From Taeniopygia guttata (lineage: Eukaryota > Chordata > Aves > Passeriformes > Estrildidae), in assembly GCF_048771995.1 (NCBI RefSeq), contig NC_133032.1, forward strand, positions 20,599,001-20,663,000: a stretch of 64,000 nucleotides of DNA. Reading direction: 5' to 3'. Both the position numbers and the translations under genes were made by a program. The notes under the pieces are model-generated. The model made no database searches, was not told the origin of the DNA, and worked only from the letters and a program-made list of their open reading frames with translations. Of the stretch, positions 12,601 to 24,800 are shown piece by piece; the stretch's first letter is position 1, and every line of letters begins with the position of its first letter.

Positions 12601-14690
12601 GAGACAAGGAGGAGATTTCCACAGTGATTATTGTGAATTTTATTTTAGTGGGGAACTCATTCTGTTATCAATACCTTGTTCCATGCTGTAACTGATCTGG
12701 GAAGGATGGGAACAGTGAAAGTGAGACCTTATTTGGAATAAGATCTCTTCTAGTGTATGATCTACCTGCTGTCTGCATACATTAACTCAAGAGCCAAAGT
12801 CTGATTAGGAAGGGTAGAAGGCACCATGGCAAGGTAATCATCCACTGGAAAGGATAACTGAAGGCAGCCTGGGCTTGCTTGGGCAGTGAAGACAGAGATG
12901 ACTTCAAGAGACTCCACAGGGAGACAGACATATGCTTTACTTAGAAGAGTAATTATCATAATGCAAGGCTCTTAAGGAGGAACAAGGGTAAAAATGAAAA
13001 ATTTGTGGATCTGAAAATGTACCCTGAGAACAAAACAGCCAGGAAACAAGATGAGTCCCGCTGGAAACAAAGCTTGCTAGAGCAGTCTCAAACAGGAGAG
13101 AGAGGAGTGCCAGAGTGCTGCCTATCACTCTAGCAGGGCAAGATCCCATGGATATGTGTGGCATGAGCACTGAGTTTTACATGGCAATCCTTTGCCAGTG
13201 TTTAGTGGCTAATTCCACCATCAATTTACAGTCTCAATCAATTATTAGGAGATGACACCACAGTTGATGAAGCTCAAATGCATCCTTTTTCTAACTGCAT
13301 GCAAAACCCAAGCTCAAAAGATATAAAGGGCAGATAATTTAGTTACTACTCTGGATATGAAAATGTCAGGCATATCCTGGTAATTTCTTGTAATAAATCT
13401 CACTGATATTCTGGTACATGATGTTGCAATAGCATTTATTTTACATTTAATATTAAAATTGATTCAAGCGTGTCTAACCAGTAATACAATATATGCCTGT
13501 CTCATTATTAGGATGTAGTTTTTCATTTTCCCATAGTAGTATTTTTATTTACCATCAGTTCTGTTTTGAATGCTGGTTAAGATTAAAATGACTGTGAATC
13601 TGTCATTAGAAACAAATATTGCATAACCTAGGTATGGAAGCAGTAAGCTTATTTATATCATTAGGTATTTACATGATTTCAAGACTAAGTATTTATCCTG
13701 GGTCTTTGGATTGGGCTGGCTAGTTGAAGAACTAATGCTGTTAATTTTTCTAGGTCACAGTGCAAAAGCAGGTCTTCACAATCTACTAGATCTACATATA
13801 TAAATAATGAAGCACCTTCTAAAAGAACTTCTCAAAGTATGGGTAAAAAAAAAGAATGCTGACCTTCAGGATAGCTGAAGTGAACTCTCATTTTTATGGA
13901 ATTCTTTAGGCAGTGATTCATGGATGTGACAGCTTATCATATTTTCAGAGCTTACATGACTTTTAAAAGGTCCATGAGCAAAAACTGTTTCACTGAGATT
14001 TGAAATGACGTAGGTGCTCTAAGCAGAGATTAGCAATAATCAAAGTTCCTGCAGTGTTTTTCATCTGTTGATGTCAAGGTAGTTAGGCAGTAAAGTCTGT
14101 AGGTAGTAAAGTTCTGTACAGATATGGAAGTCATTAGCTATAAACCTAGATAATTTTTTCTTGGAAACAGGAAAGCTTAAAGAGGCTGGGTTATGATTCA
14201 AGTCACATTGCTGATACAAAAAGATGAAGTAATTGCAAGTGTAATCAGTATTTTAAAGGGGTAGCAATTTTTAAACATCAAAAGCAGTAATATTAAAGCA
14301 AGCAAAGAAACTGGAGGTGGAGGCAAGTCCTCCATAAAAGAGCTAGCTTGCAGGGACTCACTGTGCCACATTAGGCAGAAGTACAGTAATCTGCATGTTG
14401 CCCTGGTAGGAAATACCTGATGATTGCTAAAATATTAAGTGCTATGATTCTGCAAGCTAGCACCCTCAAAGGGTCTCAACTGCTCTAATGATGATTACCT
14501 TTCCTCCCACAATTCTTAAAGCAGAATGGACGGCAGTTTCAGATTGAATATATATTTTCCATCTGCTGAATAGTTGTTTTTGTTCATGCTGTTTGAGGTT
14601 AACTGTGCACGTACTAATCAAACCCACTGCTTCCTTTCTCGTAAAACCAAAACAAAGCTTCATACTACTTTCAGGTACAGCATCTGGGAT
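9688..14690. other. Non-coding 5' flank of CTLA4
   Basis: AT-rich DNA with no recognised exon. It contains a two-copy tandem duplication with a 28-bp period at 11126-11181 (unit starting TCAAATCTTTTTGGA). Distal control elements of CTLA4 could lie here but cannot be identified from sequence alone. Confidence 0.45.
11126..11181. repeat. Two-copy 28-bp tandem duplication
   Basis: Copies begin at 11126 and 11154 with TCAAATCTTTTTGGA and both end in ATCTACTCATC. They differ by one substitution (A versus C after TTGGA), which points to a recent local duplication. Confidence 0.85.
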
Positions 14691-14696
14691 CAAAGC

Positions 14697-14704
14697 TATA
14701 TATA
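14697..14704 (+). promoter_or_regulatory. CTLA4: Probable TATA box of CTLA4
   Basis: A TATATATA element lies 140 bp before the CTLA4 ATG at 14844. Initiation about 25-30 bp downstream would give a 5' UTR of roughly 110-120 nt. Mammalian CTLA4 also has a TATA-type promoter and a short 5' UTR, which supports the call. No transcript evidence is available here. Confidence 0.5.
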
Positions 14705-14843
14705 CACACTGTCTCTGTGTGGGTTCAAACATTTCGAAGATTCAGTATCCTGAAAGGTGTCACCTCTTTTCCAGTCCTGAGAGTTCCGGTTTGTCCTTAA
14801 GTCTGAAGGCATTAGCACCTTCAGCCTCTGTCCCAGCACAGGA

Positions 14844-14901
14844 ATGCTCTCAATATTGGTCACCATGGGCTTTCTCTGCACAGCCACTGCCATTGCTGAA
14901 G
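14844..14901 (+). CDS. CTLA4: CTLA4 exon 1 (signal peptide)
   Basis: ATG opens MLSILVTMGFLCTATAIAE and a final G, followed by the donor GTGGGT at 14902. The phase-1 end joins exon 2 (G plus TA gives Val20) to read VMEVTQPAIVLA, which matches the mature start of CTLA4. An in-frame TGA at 14778 with no intervening ATG excludes a longer start within this exon; Met8 is an alternative start. The signal peptide is shorter than the 35-residue human leader. Confidence 0.85.
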
Positions 14902-17900
14902 GTGGGTAGATGAAGGAGGCAAGGTATCTGGGGTTGTTGACTTGTTTTCAGTTTCATGTCCTTGCAGGAGACAGACTTGGTACAACACGGAGAGGAAGGT
15001 GACATAGGACTAATGGGAGCAAAGTCTTAGTGCACTGCAAGCTGTCTAGAAAACCAGACACAGACTTTAGAGCAGTACTACCTGCAGGGACACTGGGCAA
15101 CATTCAGAGTAGCTCAAGAAGGAAGAATGTTGAAAAACCAGGCCCTGCAGATGAAGTTGTGACAGCTGAAAACATGGGTATAGAGGTTTGAATGTATGGA
15201 GAAATTCTACTCTTCATCTGGAATTCTTGCATTGCAGAACTGAGAAGATAAACCCTGCTCCAAAATGGACTGATATAAAATGAGATTGAAAAAATAATGC
15301 TGAGTTTTCACAGCTTACTAAAGCAAAAGACAGTGCCATCCCATCATATGTCATGATTATAGAAATTGCAAACAACTGTCAGTGAGGTTATACATGGTAC
15401 AGTAATCTTCCCTTAAGATTTTTTTTTATAGTCTGCTCATCAGGCTTTGTTGTGTGTGGCTGTATTAGCTTGGGGTATATATTGTTGCAATAGCTAGTTA
15501 AAAATAAGAGGAAAAAAGATCAGAAACAAAAGTATGCCAACAGATTTTATATTCAGTTTTACTGTTACCTAAATCGTTCTGTTCCATGTTCCATACAGGA
15601 TGTCAGCTTTTTTGTTCCTAAATGTAAATATGTTTTTTCTACTAGGCAGAAATTGTGGTTTAAAACCCTGATTTTAATTTCAGATTTCAACCTTACCATC
15701 TGTAGTCTATTTTTTTTTTAGTTTCTTATGTATACCAAGAAGTTTGTGTTGAGGGAAACTGAAGAATGTGGGCCATTCATTGCTCGACTAAGTGGGCCAA
15801 ATAACCTACTATTTAAGCAACAAGTAATTGCTGAGATTTATAACACGATTTTTAGTAAACAAAGAATTTCTTGAGCTTTTAAAAGAATATTAATGCACTG
15901 CTAATGCGAACTGTGGTCTTGGAGTCCTTTCTTTGAAAACAGCATTTCTAGGAATCACCCATGGATAACAGGAGGTGGCAGAACTCCCTTCCTACTGTAC
16001 AGGTTTGAAGTAAATGACTCCAGATCCTTTATCGACAGTTCACTTACCATCACACTCTTTACTTCCTTACAGTAATGGAAGTGACTCAGCCAGCAATTGT
16101 GCTGGCCAACAGGCAAGGAGTTGCCAGCTTGGTGTGTAAATACAAGAACATCGGGAATGCAAAGGAAATTCGAGTGACGTTGCTTAAACAGACTGGTGAC
16201 CAGGTCACAGAAATCTGTGCTTCATCATACACCACGGAGTTTAAAACATTCTTTGTGAAAAAGGTGGTCCAGTGCCACGTTACCCCTGGCCAAAACAATG
16301 TGACACTCACACTGGCTGGCCTGCAAGCAAATGACACCGGACTTTACATTTGCAAGATGGAGCGGATGTACCCCCCACCCTATTTTATGAACAAGGGAAA
16401 TGGAACACATCTCTATGTCATAGGTAAGTCAAGCAGGTTTACAGTACTGTGATATTTCCAAGTTAAGGGAGTTGCTATTACATCTCAAATGTCTTCAGAG
16501 TTCTGTTTGTAAGAAGTGAGGGTGAATACTGGTTTCAGTGCTGAAAATCTTGATTAGCTTTTATTTCTTTCAGATCTCCCTGCCCACACCCAAAGCAAGT
16601 ATAGTCATAGCCATGGAATAATAGCATAAGCAACACCATGCAGTGTACATGTATGTCTAGGCAGTTAGATACAGAAGTGTAAAAGTGTCAGAGTAAGGTG
16701 TGAGCTCTTCTACAGATAAAGACTGTTTTCATTGGAGGTTGAATAGGCAGCGACTCAGAGCTCAGTCCTGGTGTCCTTGGATAGCACATGCTAGAGAAAA
16801 GCAATGTAGAGACTGACTCACTGACTCTAGCGACTTCCTTATGAGGCTCTTGTGTGACATGACATGTGTGATATCATATGTTTTAGATCCAGAACCTTGT
16901 CCAGACCCTGCCATATATCTCTGGGTATTAGGAGCTACTGCTTCAGGATTTTTTCTTTACAGTATCATCACCTCAGCCATTCTTGTGGGCAAAGTGGTAA
17001 GTCCTATCAACTCAGCCCCCTTTGTGCGATGAGAACAAGGAAAAAGAAATGAGAACAGGGAAGAACACTGAACTTCCAGTGGGATGCTCCATGTTACAAG
17101 TGCAATGTTATTACAATAATGCAAAGTAAGAGAACTTGTTGGAGCTGCCACTTATATTTATTTACGGCTCATTTTTGTTTCCAGCATACTAGAAAGCAGT
17201 CAGCTTCCATCAACTGGACTGAGCCTTGGCTTAGGGCTGGATGCTTAAAACCAGGCAAAGTCCTGGATGCTTCTGGGATTGAAGGCAACAGTCTTCATGT
17301 GTACTCTCATTTCACAAATGAGTCACACAAAATCCCAGAATTTAATTTTTTCCTTTTCCCATCATTCACCTCTGTAAAGCAAATTTAAATGGCCTCCTCC
17401 TTGGATGGGATGTGTAACTTTAAGCATTTTTAATTTCACAGCTAGAAATGTCTGCACAAACATATGCAAAATGTAGGCCTGGATTGCCTTTTTCCACACG
17501 GGTCTGTGCACTTATAGTCTGTTAGAAATGAAACTGAGCTTGAAACCAAACAATGTCTCTCTCCCATATTTTTCCATCAGTCTTTGTCCCTAGAAGTTAA
17601 ATGAAACTGTTAGATGTGAACACTCCTAGCTTTGAACCAACACTGAACTCTGAAGCAGAGCACCTTCAAAAAGCTAAATGAATGGCAGGACTCTTTATTT
17701 TGTCTTTGTATAAATAGCCCCTGTACATCCTGATCATCTCTCAAATGCTCTTAACAGATCTTCTATAAAGAAGCAGAGAAAGGTGTCTAGAATACATTTT
17801 ACTCAGTAAAGGAAGAACATCCATTGGTTTCTCTAAAATGTGCTGGTCAATGATTATGCTGTGATTGAATGTTTATTTTACTTTCTTCCCATATGTTACA

Positions 17901-18072
17901 GATAAAGAGAAGACAATGTCTCACTACTGGAGTCTATGTGAAAATGCCTTCTGAAAAGCTAGAGAAAAAAGTGATTCCATTCCACATCACTGTTGACTGT
18001 AACAAGGAAAGAGAGAAACCATTTCCTAGCTGGGATGGAGAGTCTGATAATTCATTTCAGTTAAAGAAATAA
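14844..18072 (+). CDS. CTLA4: CTLA4, inhibitory T-cell receptor (four exons)
   Basis: Coding exons are 14844-14901, 16073-16423, 16887-16996 and 17902-18072, joined in phases 1, 1 and 0, giving 229 residues (human has 223). The order is a short signal peptide (1-19), an IgV domain (about 21-135), a stalk with Cys141 for the dimer bridge, a membrane segment (about 147-170) and a cytoplasmic tail. The IgV carries both CTLA4 disulfide pairs (Cys41/113 and Cys68/87), the MYPPPY loop for CD80/CD86 (118-123) and N-glycosylation sequons NVT, NDT and NGT. The tail has TTGVYVKMP, known in the family for AP-2 and SH2-protein binding. Family knowledge: it limits T-cell activation by competing with CD28 and removing its ligands. 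Oddity: the frame continues 24 residues past the mammalian stop position, and the second tail tyrosine is Phe200. Confidence 0.95.
14902..16072 (+). other. CTLA4 intron 1
   Basis: No coding potential, repeats or RNA genes were recognised. It has a canonical GT-AG boundary. Shorter than the mammalian first intron (about 2.5 kb in human, from memory). Confidence 0.7.
16073..16423 (+). CDS. CTLA4: CTLA4 exon 2 (IgV domain)
   Basis: The acceptor TTCCTTACAG ends at 16072 and the donor GTAAGT starts at 16424. The exon encodes the whole IgV domain: B-strand LVCKY, a second Cys pair in EICAS and VQCHV, F-strand GLYICK, and MYPPPY, ending in the G-strand HLYVI. Confidence 0.97.
16887..16996 (+). CDS. 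CTLA4: CTLA4 exon 3 (stalk and membrane segment)
   Basis: The acceptor TATGTTTTAG ends at 16886 and the donor GTAAGT starts at 16997. It encodes DPEPCPD (stalk cysteine, as in human) followed by a hydrophobic segment starting YLWVLGATASG and ending GKV. The length is 110 nt, identical to ICOS exon 3. Confidence 0.95.
17902..18072 (+). CDS. CTLA4: CTLA4 exon 4 (cytoplasmic tail, extended)
   Basis: The acceptor ATATGTTACAG ends at 17901. The tail begins IKRRQCLTTGVYVKMP, close to the human tail. PFHITVD aligns with the human PYFIPIN end, but the next codon (17998-18000) is TGT (Cys206) where human has a stop, and the frame runs on to TAA at 18070-18072. Confidence 0.93.
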   Translation: MKRRQCLTTGVYVKMPSEKLEKKVIPFHITVDCNKEREKPFPSWDGESDNSFQLKK

Positions 18073-18840
18073 ATTAACTGTCTTTTTACCAGAGGTGTAC
18101 AGGAAAGTGAGGGAATATTCTTTGTAACTTCTACAGTTGGGAGGAGAATAAATGGTGTATGTATTCATATTTGAAGATTAACCCTATCACATAAAAATGG
18201 TTATATTAGGCCATTGACATTTTTGAAATGTATTGTACCAATATGTAATATATCTGTGTGTAGCATTAAGAGCTATTGCTGTTGCAGTTGTGTATCTTAC
18301 TGTCAAATTTCATCATGCCTACTGATCAACGGAAATCCAAACACTATTATGACAGAGACTTGTGTATCATCACAGGGCTGATCCACAAGTCTGAGGGGCA
18401 AAGGTAGGAGAGAGCACACTAATGTACAAAGGAATGTTGACTTTTTTCCCTGGAATGATATTTATTGGTTCCATTTCTGACATTAGTGCTCTGCACTTCC
18501 ACAGAGGCCTCGCCACAGGTTGGCACTGATAACACTGCTGCTCTGGAAGCCTGATCTTAGCTCCCTTGAGTGGCATTGTGTCCCAGAAGTGCTGTGATGG
18601 AGCTGACTGATGGTCTCTCAGCCAGTGCTGACAGTTTGGTTAGAGAAAAGGTGCCAGCAGGAGCCCTCTTAGGCTATGCTGGGGCCTTGTGTTTTACAAA
18701 TGCTAAATTAGCATCTATCCAAAAGGCAGAACTATGTTGCTGTGTTTAACAAAGTCTATTTTCCATGAAAATACTGACAGTGTATAATCTTGTTTATTAG
18801 TTATGTACCATTCAATAAAAACCTTGAAGCTTTGCCCAAA
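18073..18840 (+). other. CTLA4: CTLA4 3' UTR
   Basis: AT-rich sequence between the stop and the AATAAA at 18814-18819. An earlier AATAAA near 18148 could give a short UTR. The end is inferred from the signal only. Confidence 0.55.
18814..18819 (+). terminator. CTLA4: Polyadenylation signal AATAAA for CTLA4
   Basis: AATAAA in TTCAATAAAAACC, 742 bp after the stop, followed within 30-45 bp by a T-rich stretch. This is the best candidate 3' end of the CTLA4 transcript. Confidence 0.55.
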
Positions 18841-21800
18841 TTCGAGTTCATTTCTTGTTAACCATTCTCAGAATAGTGAGAAACAGGAAGTGGCTACATG
18901 TTAGAAAGCAGTGAAGACAACATGAACCTTTCCTCTCTGACCCTCTGTTTTGCCTTTCAGAGACAGCCTGTGTGCTCATGCCAACACTTCCGTTCTCAGC
19001 TCTCTTCCTCAGCCAGCCACCATTACAATCTGTCAGTTCTTCTATTTATCTAGTTACAGCTGCTGTGGTGTGCTTCAGAGACACTACCAATCAAGTTTTC
19101 ACTTCCAGCAGACTTACTTACTAGCTGTAATGCTTTTGACAGCACCTCCTGTACATGTTTAAACAAAAAACTTGTCCTAGTTTCAAATCCTGTTTTCTTT
19201 GCACCACTCTCAACTCACTAAATGCCAGTCAACACACAAAGCTGCTGGAGCTTTAAACAATTTCAGAATTCTCAGCTACTATCTATTAATTTGATTCTTT
19301 GCCATCAAAATTTCACCTTGCAACCCAAAACACTGGCAGCATGTGCCTCTGTTTCACAGCTGTGAATCCATCTTCTTGCCTGCACAGCTGAGTAGCCAAA
19401 CCCCAGAGCCCTTTATTCCATGTTCTTGCAGTGGCAGCAGCTCCCAGAACCCCAAGTCTCATAGCTTTATCAATCTGCTTTCCCTCTCTTGCCCATTTAT
19501 CTGGCACCACCTCCAACTGTGCAAAGGCACATTCACATTCTCAATTTGCCAGGGTTTGCAGGTGCTAACTGCTTTCTCAGTGTTGATATACAAGTTCTCC
19601 ATTAAGTAAAAGTAGCATCTGATGACGTATCATTTTTTTGAAGGTATTTTAGTATTCTGACATTAGTCTGGTGTTTTTCCCTAATTTTTCACTACCCAGT
19701 GTTTTGGGGATAAAAAATGGTAAAAGATCACAAATCTATCGTCACTTCAAAATGACTAAACTTCTGCCCTTTCAGGTGCAGCCTAATCAGGCAAATGTGT
19801 TCTATGACACCATAATGAAAAATAGGTTTGACCCACACATACACTTGTAGAAGCTGTAGAAAGCCTGAAGAATTATCCAGGGCAATTTTTTCCACTGAGT
19901 AAGTAGTGAATCATGTGCCTGACTCCTAATCAGGAATCAATTATTTCTTTTTTTTCCTTTCCTTGGCAATTCCTCTATACTTACTTTTCTTAAGCAATCT
20001 AAAAGCAGTTCAAGTATGTTGTTTTCTAAGCTTATCTCTCCTGGGTGAAGAGATGCTTTGGATCTGTATCCACAACCTCATAACATTTGGCCACAGCTGG
20101 CTGTGAATCTGTGTCACCAGAAAATCTGTGCATATTCTAATTCACCTCCATTTCTGACCCCTAAGTTGACCATAACTAGGCCTTTTGCATCCACCTGGAC
20201 AATTTCCTTTTCGTACACCTGTGTTTCCTTGAGACATCCAGTGTGTAACAATCAGGAAAGAATTCTGCCATAAGTAACTATAAGTAACTAACAGGTTACT
20301 AAAACAGCTGAATAGCGAAGGTTATGGGAGAGCAGAACAGAAACAATAATCTCATGTATTGTATTATGGTACTAGAAATATTTTGTGCTTGCCTCCTGCA
20401 CTTAAATAATTATTGATGTTTATTAATTATCTTATTAATCTCTAACATTATTATGTTGATTAATTATCTTATAAGAAATTACTTTGCCCAAATTCTCTGT
20501 ATGTTCTGATCTTCTTTTCATCCTTAGTGGTTACTTTTTCCAACCTTTTCTTGTTTCTGCAGTGCTTAATTTTCTTTGGCTTTCCTTACCACTGTGACAG
20601 CGATTTCTGAGCTGAATGTTATATAATGCTTTATCACTTTTTGTTCTAAGCCAGGTTCCCCTTTTGAATTTTCTGGCAGGGTAGCAGGTGCACTCAAATC
20701 AGCAGATGTGGCAGTGAAGACCAAAGTGAGATTTCAATTCAGATTTTATTGACAATGATATTCTCATCATTCATATCTGGCACTACAGAGATGAGTGGAG
20801 CCTAAGTACCTGTAGGGATGATATTTATACCTACCTCTCCCCATCAGAGCAGCTAGCTCTGATGAGGGCAGAGCCCAGACCTCAGGGAATTTCCATTATC
20901 TGTGATGCCCCCCAGAACCTTGAGGTCTGTGCTTTTCCCTGATAGCAGGGAGATGTGTCTTTCACTATCAGCACCCCAAAAATTTTATATATACGAGTCA
21001 AATATAGTGTTCCGTGAGATCACAGCAGTACCAAAATAAAAAGTGAAAATGCTATATAGTTACATTCCAGAAAATGTGATAAAGAGGAAACCATGCCTGT
21101 TTCTGGGAAGAATGTGCAAAGCAAAGATGAAAGGATTTGGTCTCAGAACTCTGCTCATTAGAATGGGGAGTTTTAAAACACAACTGAGTATCTTACCTGG
21201 GCAGCCAAATTATGATACCATATTGCTTGGTGAGGTTCAGGAAGAGCTTCTTTTGATGTGCTTTTCACCTCTTTAGGAGATCTGTCAGCCTGTTTGTGAA
21301 ACAGAGAGTGTGAGTTTCTGGCTGGATGGGTGGGAATTCAGAGGTATACTTGTCTGCATCAAAGACAAGGGCATATACATACACCACTCCCAGCCCCTAA
21401 TATTCTACTTCCATTTTCATCCACTTCTTTATCTTTAAAACTATTTTTTCCTTGTAATTTTCAATTATCAGAGTCCTATCTGATAGAGAAAAACCTATGA
21501 CAAAGGTTTCCCACACAGCTGTGAGTAGGCAGTGAGTAGTCTATCATTTTAGGTTTAGAGATTCCCCACTCTTTGAAGGAATATGTGAATCTGAACTCAC
21601 TACTCTGTCAGACCTTGACGTCTGTAGGAAAAGTTCATTAATACAGTTTTCCACAGATACTTAATACATTTAAAAAAATCATCAAGGACTCCTTGGCTAT
21701 GCAAGAGCAGACATTTTTTACCTATTGCTATCCTTCCTAACATTCTGACTTTTGCTCAAAACTCATTTGGGTCTAATTTCTTGTTTTCCAATAACCAGTG

Positions 21801-24800
21801 CTGGCATTGGCCAGGTAACTTCTAACAGATCTGATACAATTCCTGGCTTCAGTACTGACTTTGAGCTTTGCAGGTCCAAAAAGTGTGAGTATGTGTGTGA
21901 GGAGCTGAGGTGAGGTTTGGAGGCAAAGTACCTTGGAAGGTAAGATACAACAGGTTTCTTCCTTTCACTAGCTAAAAGCTACTGCTGGGGAGTGAGTTGA
22001 AAACTCAACCAGAAAATGCATGATTTTGTGTGTGACAGGAACAGTCTGAACCATGACTAAAGAGCTCTACCTCTATGAGAGGTATAATTAGGAATCAGAT
22101 TATGTATCCAAGAGTTGTAACATGAAATCCAAAGAACACTGGTGTATAGCAGATGGATTTATGCATTACTAAAACCAATGTATTGCTGACATTTGCAAAA
22201 TGCATTCTTACTTGAACATGTAAAAGTTATTTTGAGGTAGCTTCTATCACAGCTAAGCAGTGGGGCCCGTGCACATAACAGTTATTGATAACAGATCTTA
22301 GAAATTGTGGGAAGGGGGATGTGTAAAAATTTTGCCTGAAGGCAGTTAAAAAATTTTTATTGTTTACTAGAGGGACGAAGCAAGGAAGAGTTTAGGTAAG
22401 GGACAAAACTTCACTGGGAGCCATTAGTAATTGCAGCCAAGGTAACATGGCAGAGGTTTCCATGAACTAAGAGATTGTTACCTACTCAAAATTTCACTAT
22501 TCTTTCCTTTTTCAACTTTTCAAACATAATTCTATTTCTATTTCTATAGCAAGCTGTCTTAATCATAGTCACGTTTTTATAGTTCACTGAATATTTTTAG
22601 CGATTATGAAGTTCCAGTTGAACGAAAAGTTCTCAGTTTCTACATTGATGTCTTTTCCTATTCATTCTTTTCTGATTGCTGTTTTTAAAGAGTAGTATGT
22701 GAAAATGTTCAGTTTGGTCTGCTTCATTCAGCAAAAAGCAAGACCTTGCTTTCAGAGAAAATTAAATTTCTCACATAATTATATGATTCCAATAGATGGT
22801 ACTTTAGATGACCACATCCTCTAACAGCAGAGGTGATACAACTGGGGAAACTTGAAACACTGGGTAACATCTGGTTGGACTATGCTGTGTTGTGGGTGGG
22901 ATTCACTGACATTTATGCTCTAGCCTGTGATGCAGCAGCTTGTGTGGAAAGCTGGAACAAACAGCAGAGTGCTTTATTCTTCCCAGACAGATCAGTGCCT
23001 GGAATGTAGGTTTTCTGTAGGAAAAGAATATTAAAGTTTGGGCCAAGATTGCCCCTGACATGAAAAATATAGAATTGCTGGTTTTATATACTCCATGTTT
23101 TTTTCAAACTAGAAACTCAGTAGCTAGACCCCAAAGACTCACAGTTGAGTATACACAGGCAATAAATAAATCCTGTTCTATAATAAATGGGTTATTGTTA
23201 ACTTATTACACCTTAGTCTTGTTTGTAGTCTTTGTCCTTGGGAATTTGTAAATTCCTTGAACTAGTGATGAAAGGGGCCAGCAAAAGCACTGCTTACTTT
23301 TGTGCAAATTAGAAAGTCTTCTCTCTGCAAACTGGAAAGCATGAGGGGCTCAATATGTACTAACTTCCACAGTACTTAGTGCTGGGTGCTTGCGACACCA
23401 TCAGCTGTAAGAAATATTTCAATATCCTTCCTCCCTGTGAAAATTCACATTAAAAGTTGGTCTCTGTTGGCCTTCAGCTGAACTCCAGATACCTCCTTCC
23501 ATGTGCTATTGTGTGGGGAAAGCTGAGGTGTTTGAAGTTCTGTAGAAGTTTTGATAAGACTTCTTTTCATCTTGCATGCTTTCAGAGCTGGCCTTTGTAC
23601 CTGCTAGACAGAGTTGCTAGGTCTTGCTATTGTCATCTATCTACTTCATTTGAAGGCAAACAAATAGGTGATTAAAACTAGACCTTCTCTTCTCCTGTGC
23701 TACAAAGGGTCTAAGTTGGTATTATGGTCCAATTTATTTGCATAATACAGATGAAAAATGTCGATTCGATGAGCTGGATAAAAATTGTAAAAATACTTGG
23801 TGGTAGGGAAACAAGTACCAAAAATAATCCACATTTGAAACTGTCACAAAATGTGGTATGTTAAGCAGTACTTAATCAAGATCAGGAAACAAAACAGTTC
23901 ATTTCTCTGTAAGCTATCAAATCCTTCTGGTAAGTGACACTTCAGAAACATTCAACAGCTTCATAACTGGCTGACTTAATGTTTTACATGCAGGAAAGAT
24001 GGCTAGAACAGCACTAATCAGCAGAATAAGTTGGTTTCACAGTTAAGCTTTGGTGAGGTGTTAGATTGTGTGGGTAGCATTTATAAAAGCTTTCTCACTT
24101 TTAATTCTATAGCAAAGATGACTGTCTGTTTCACAAATTAATAATATTTTCCTTTCTCTCATAATGCCAAACTAATTCATTATATCATATTGTATTATAT
24201 GACTATTTGCCTGGTCTTCTTTTTATAGTACTCTCTCACTAAGATGCAACATCTCTTAAGCTCTTTTCCCTCTTCATCTCCCTGCAATAGCATAGAATCA
24301 TTATTATTATTTTACCAATAGGTTCCAAACTCATGTTATTCCTTCTCTCTTATGTAAACCACAGAGACATATCTGGTGTAAAAAATTCCTCACATTAATG
24401 CCATCATTTATACTGCAATTTTCAGAAATACATCTGTTATTTTTTATCATGTTTTTACTTCACATTTTATAACTAAAAAAGACCAGGCTTCCACACACTT
24501 TAATTAAATATGGCAATTGCTTTACTGTCACTGGTCCCAAGGAAGGTGTGGTTCTTTCATGGGAGTTGACAGAGAAGCTTCACTGCTGCTTCAGATGCCT
24601 CAGACAGAAATACACCTTAAGCAGTAGCTTTACGTTTCTTGGAAGGAGGGCATTCCCTATGCTAAGTGTGTGCATCTGTTTTCTTGGTTTATTTTCCAGT
24701 GCTGGACGCCCCAGAGGACCTGATCCCTGAACTAGAAGGGGATGCAGGCTGTGTTTTACCCAGAGGGTGGAGAGGGAACAACCTGCACAGCACCCATGGA

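Noticed and set aside
20700-21040. Possible solo LTR
   Set aside because: The block differs in texture from its flanks and contains TTTATTG, but I see no terminal TG/CA ends, target-site duplication or primer site that would support the call.
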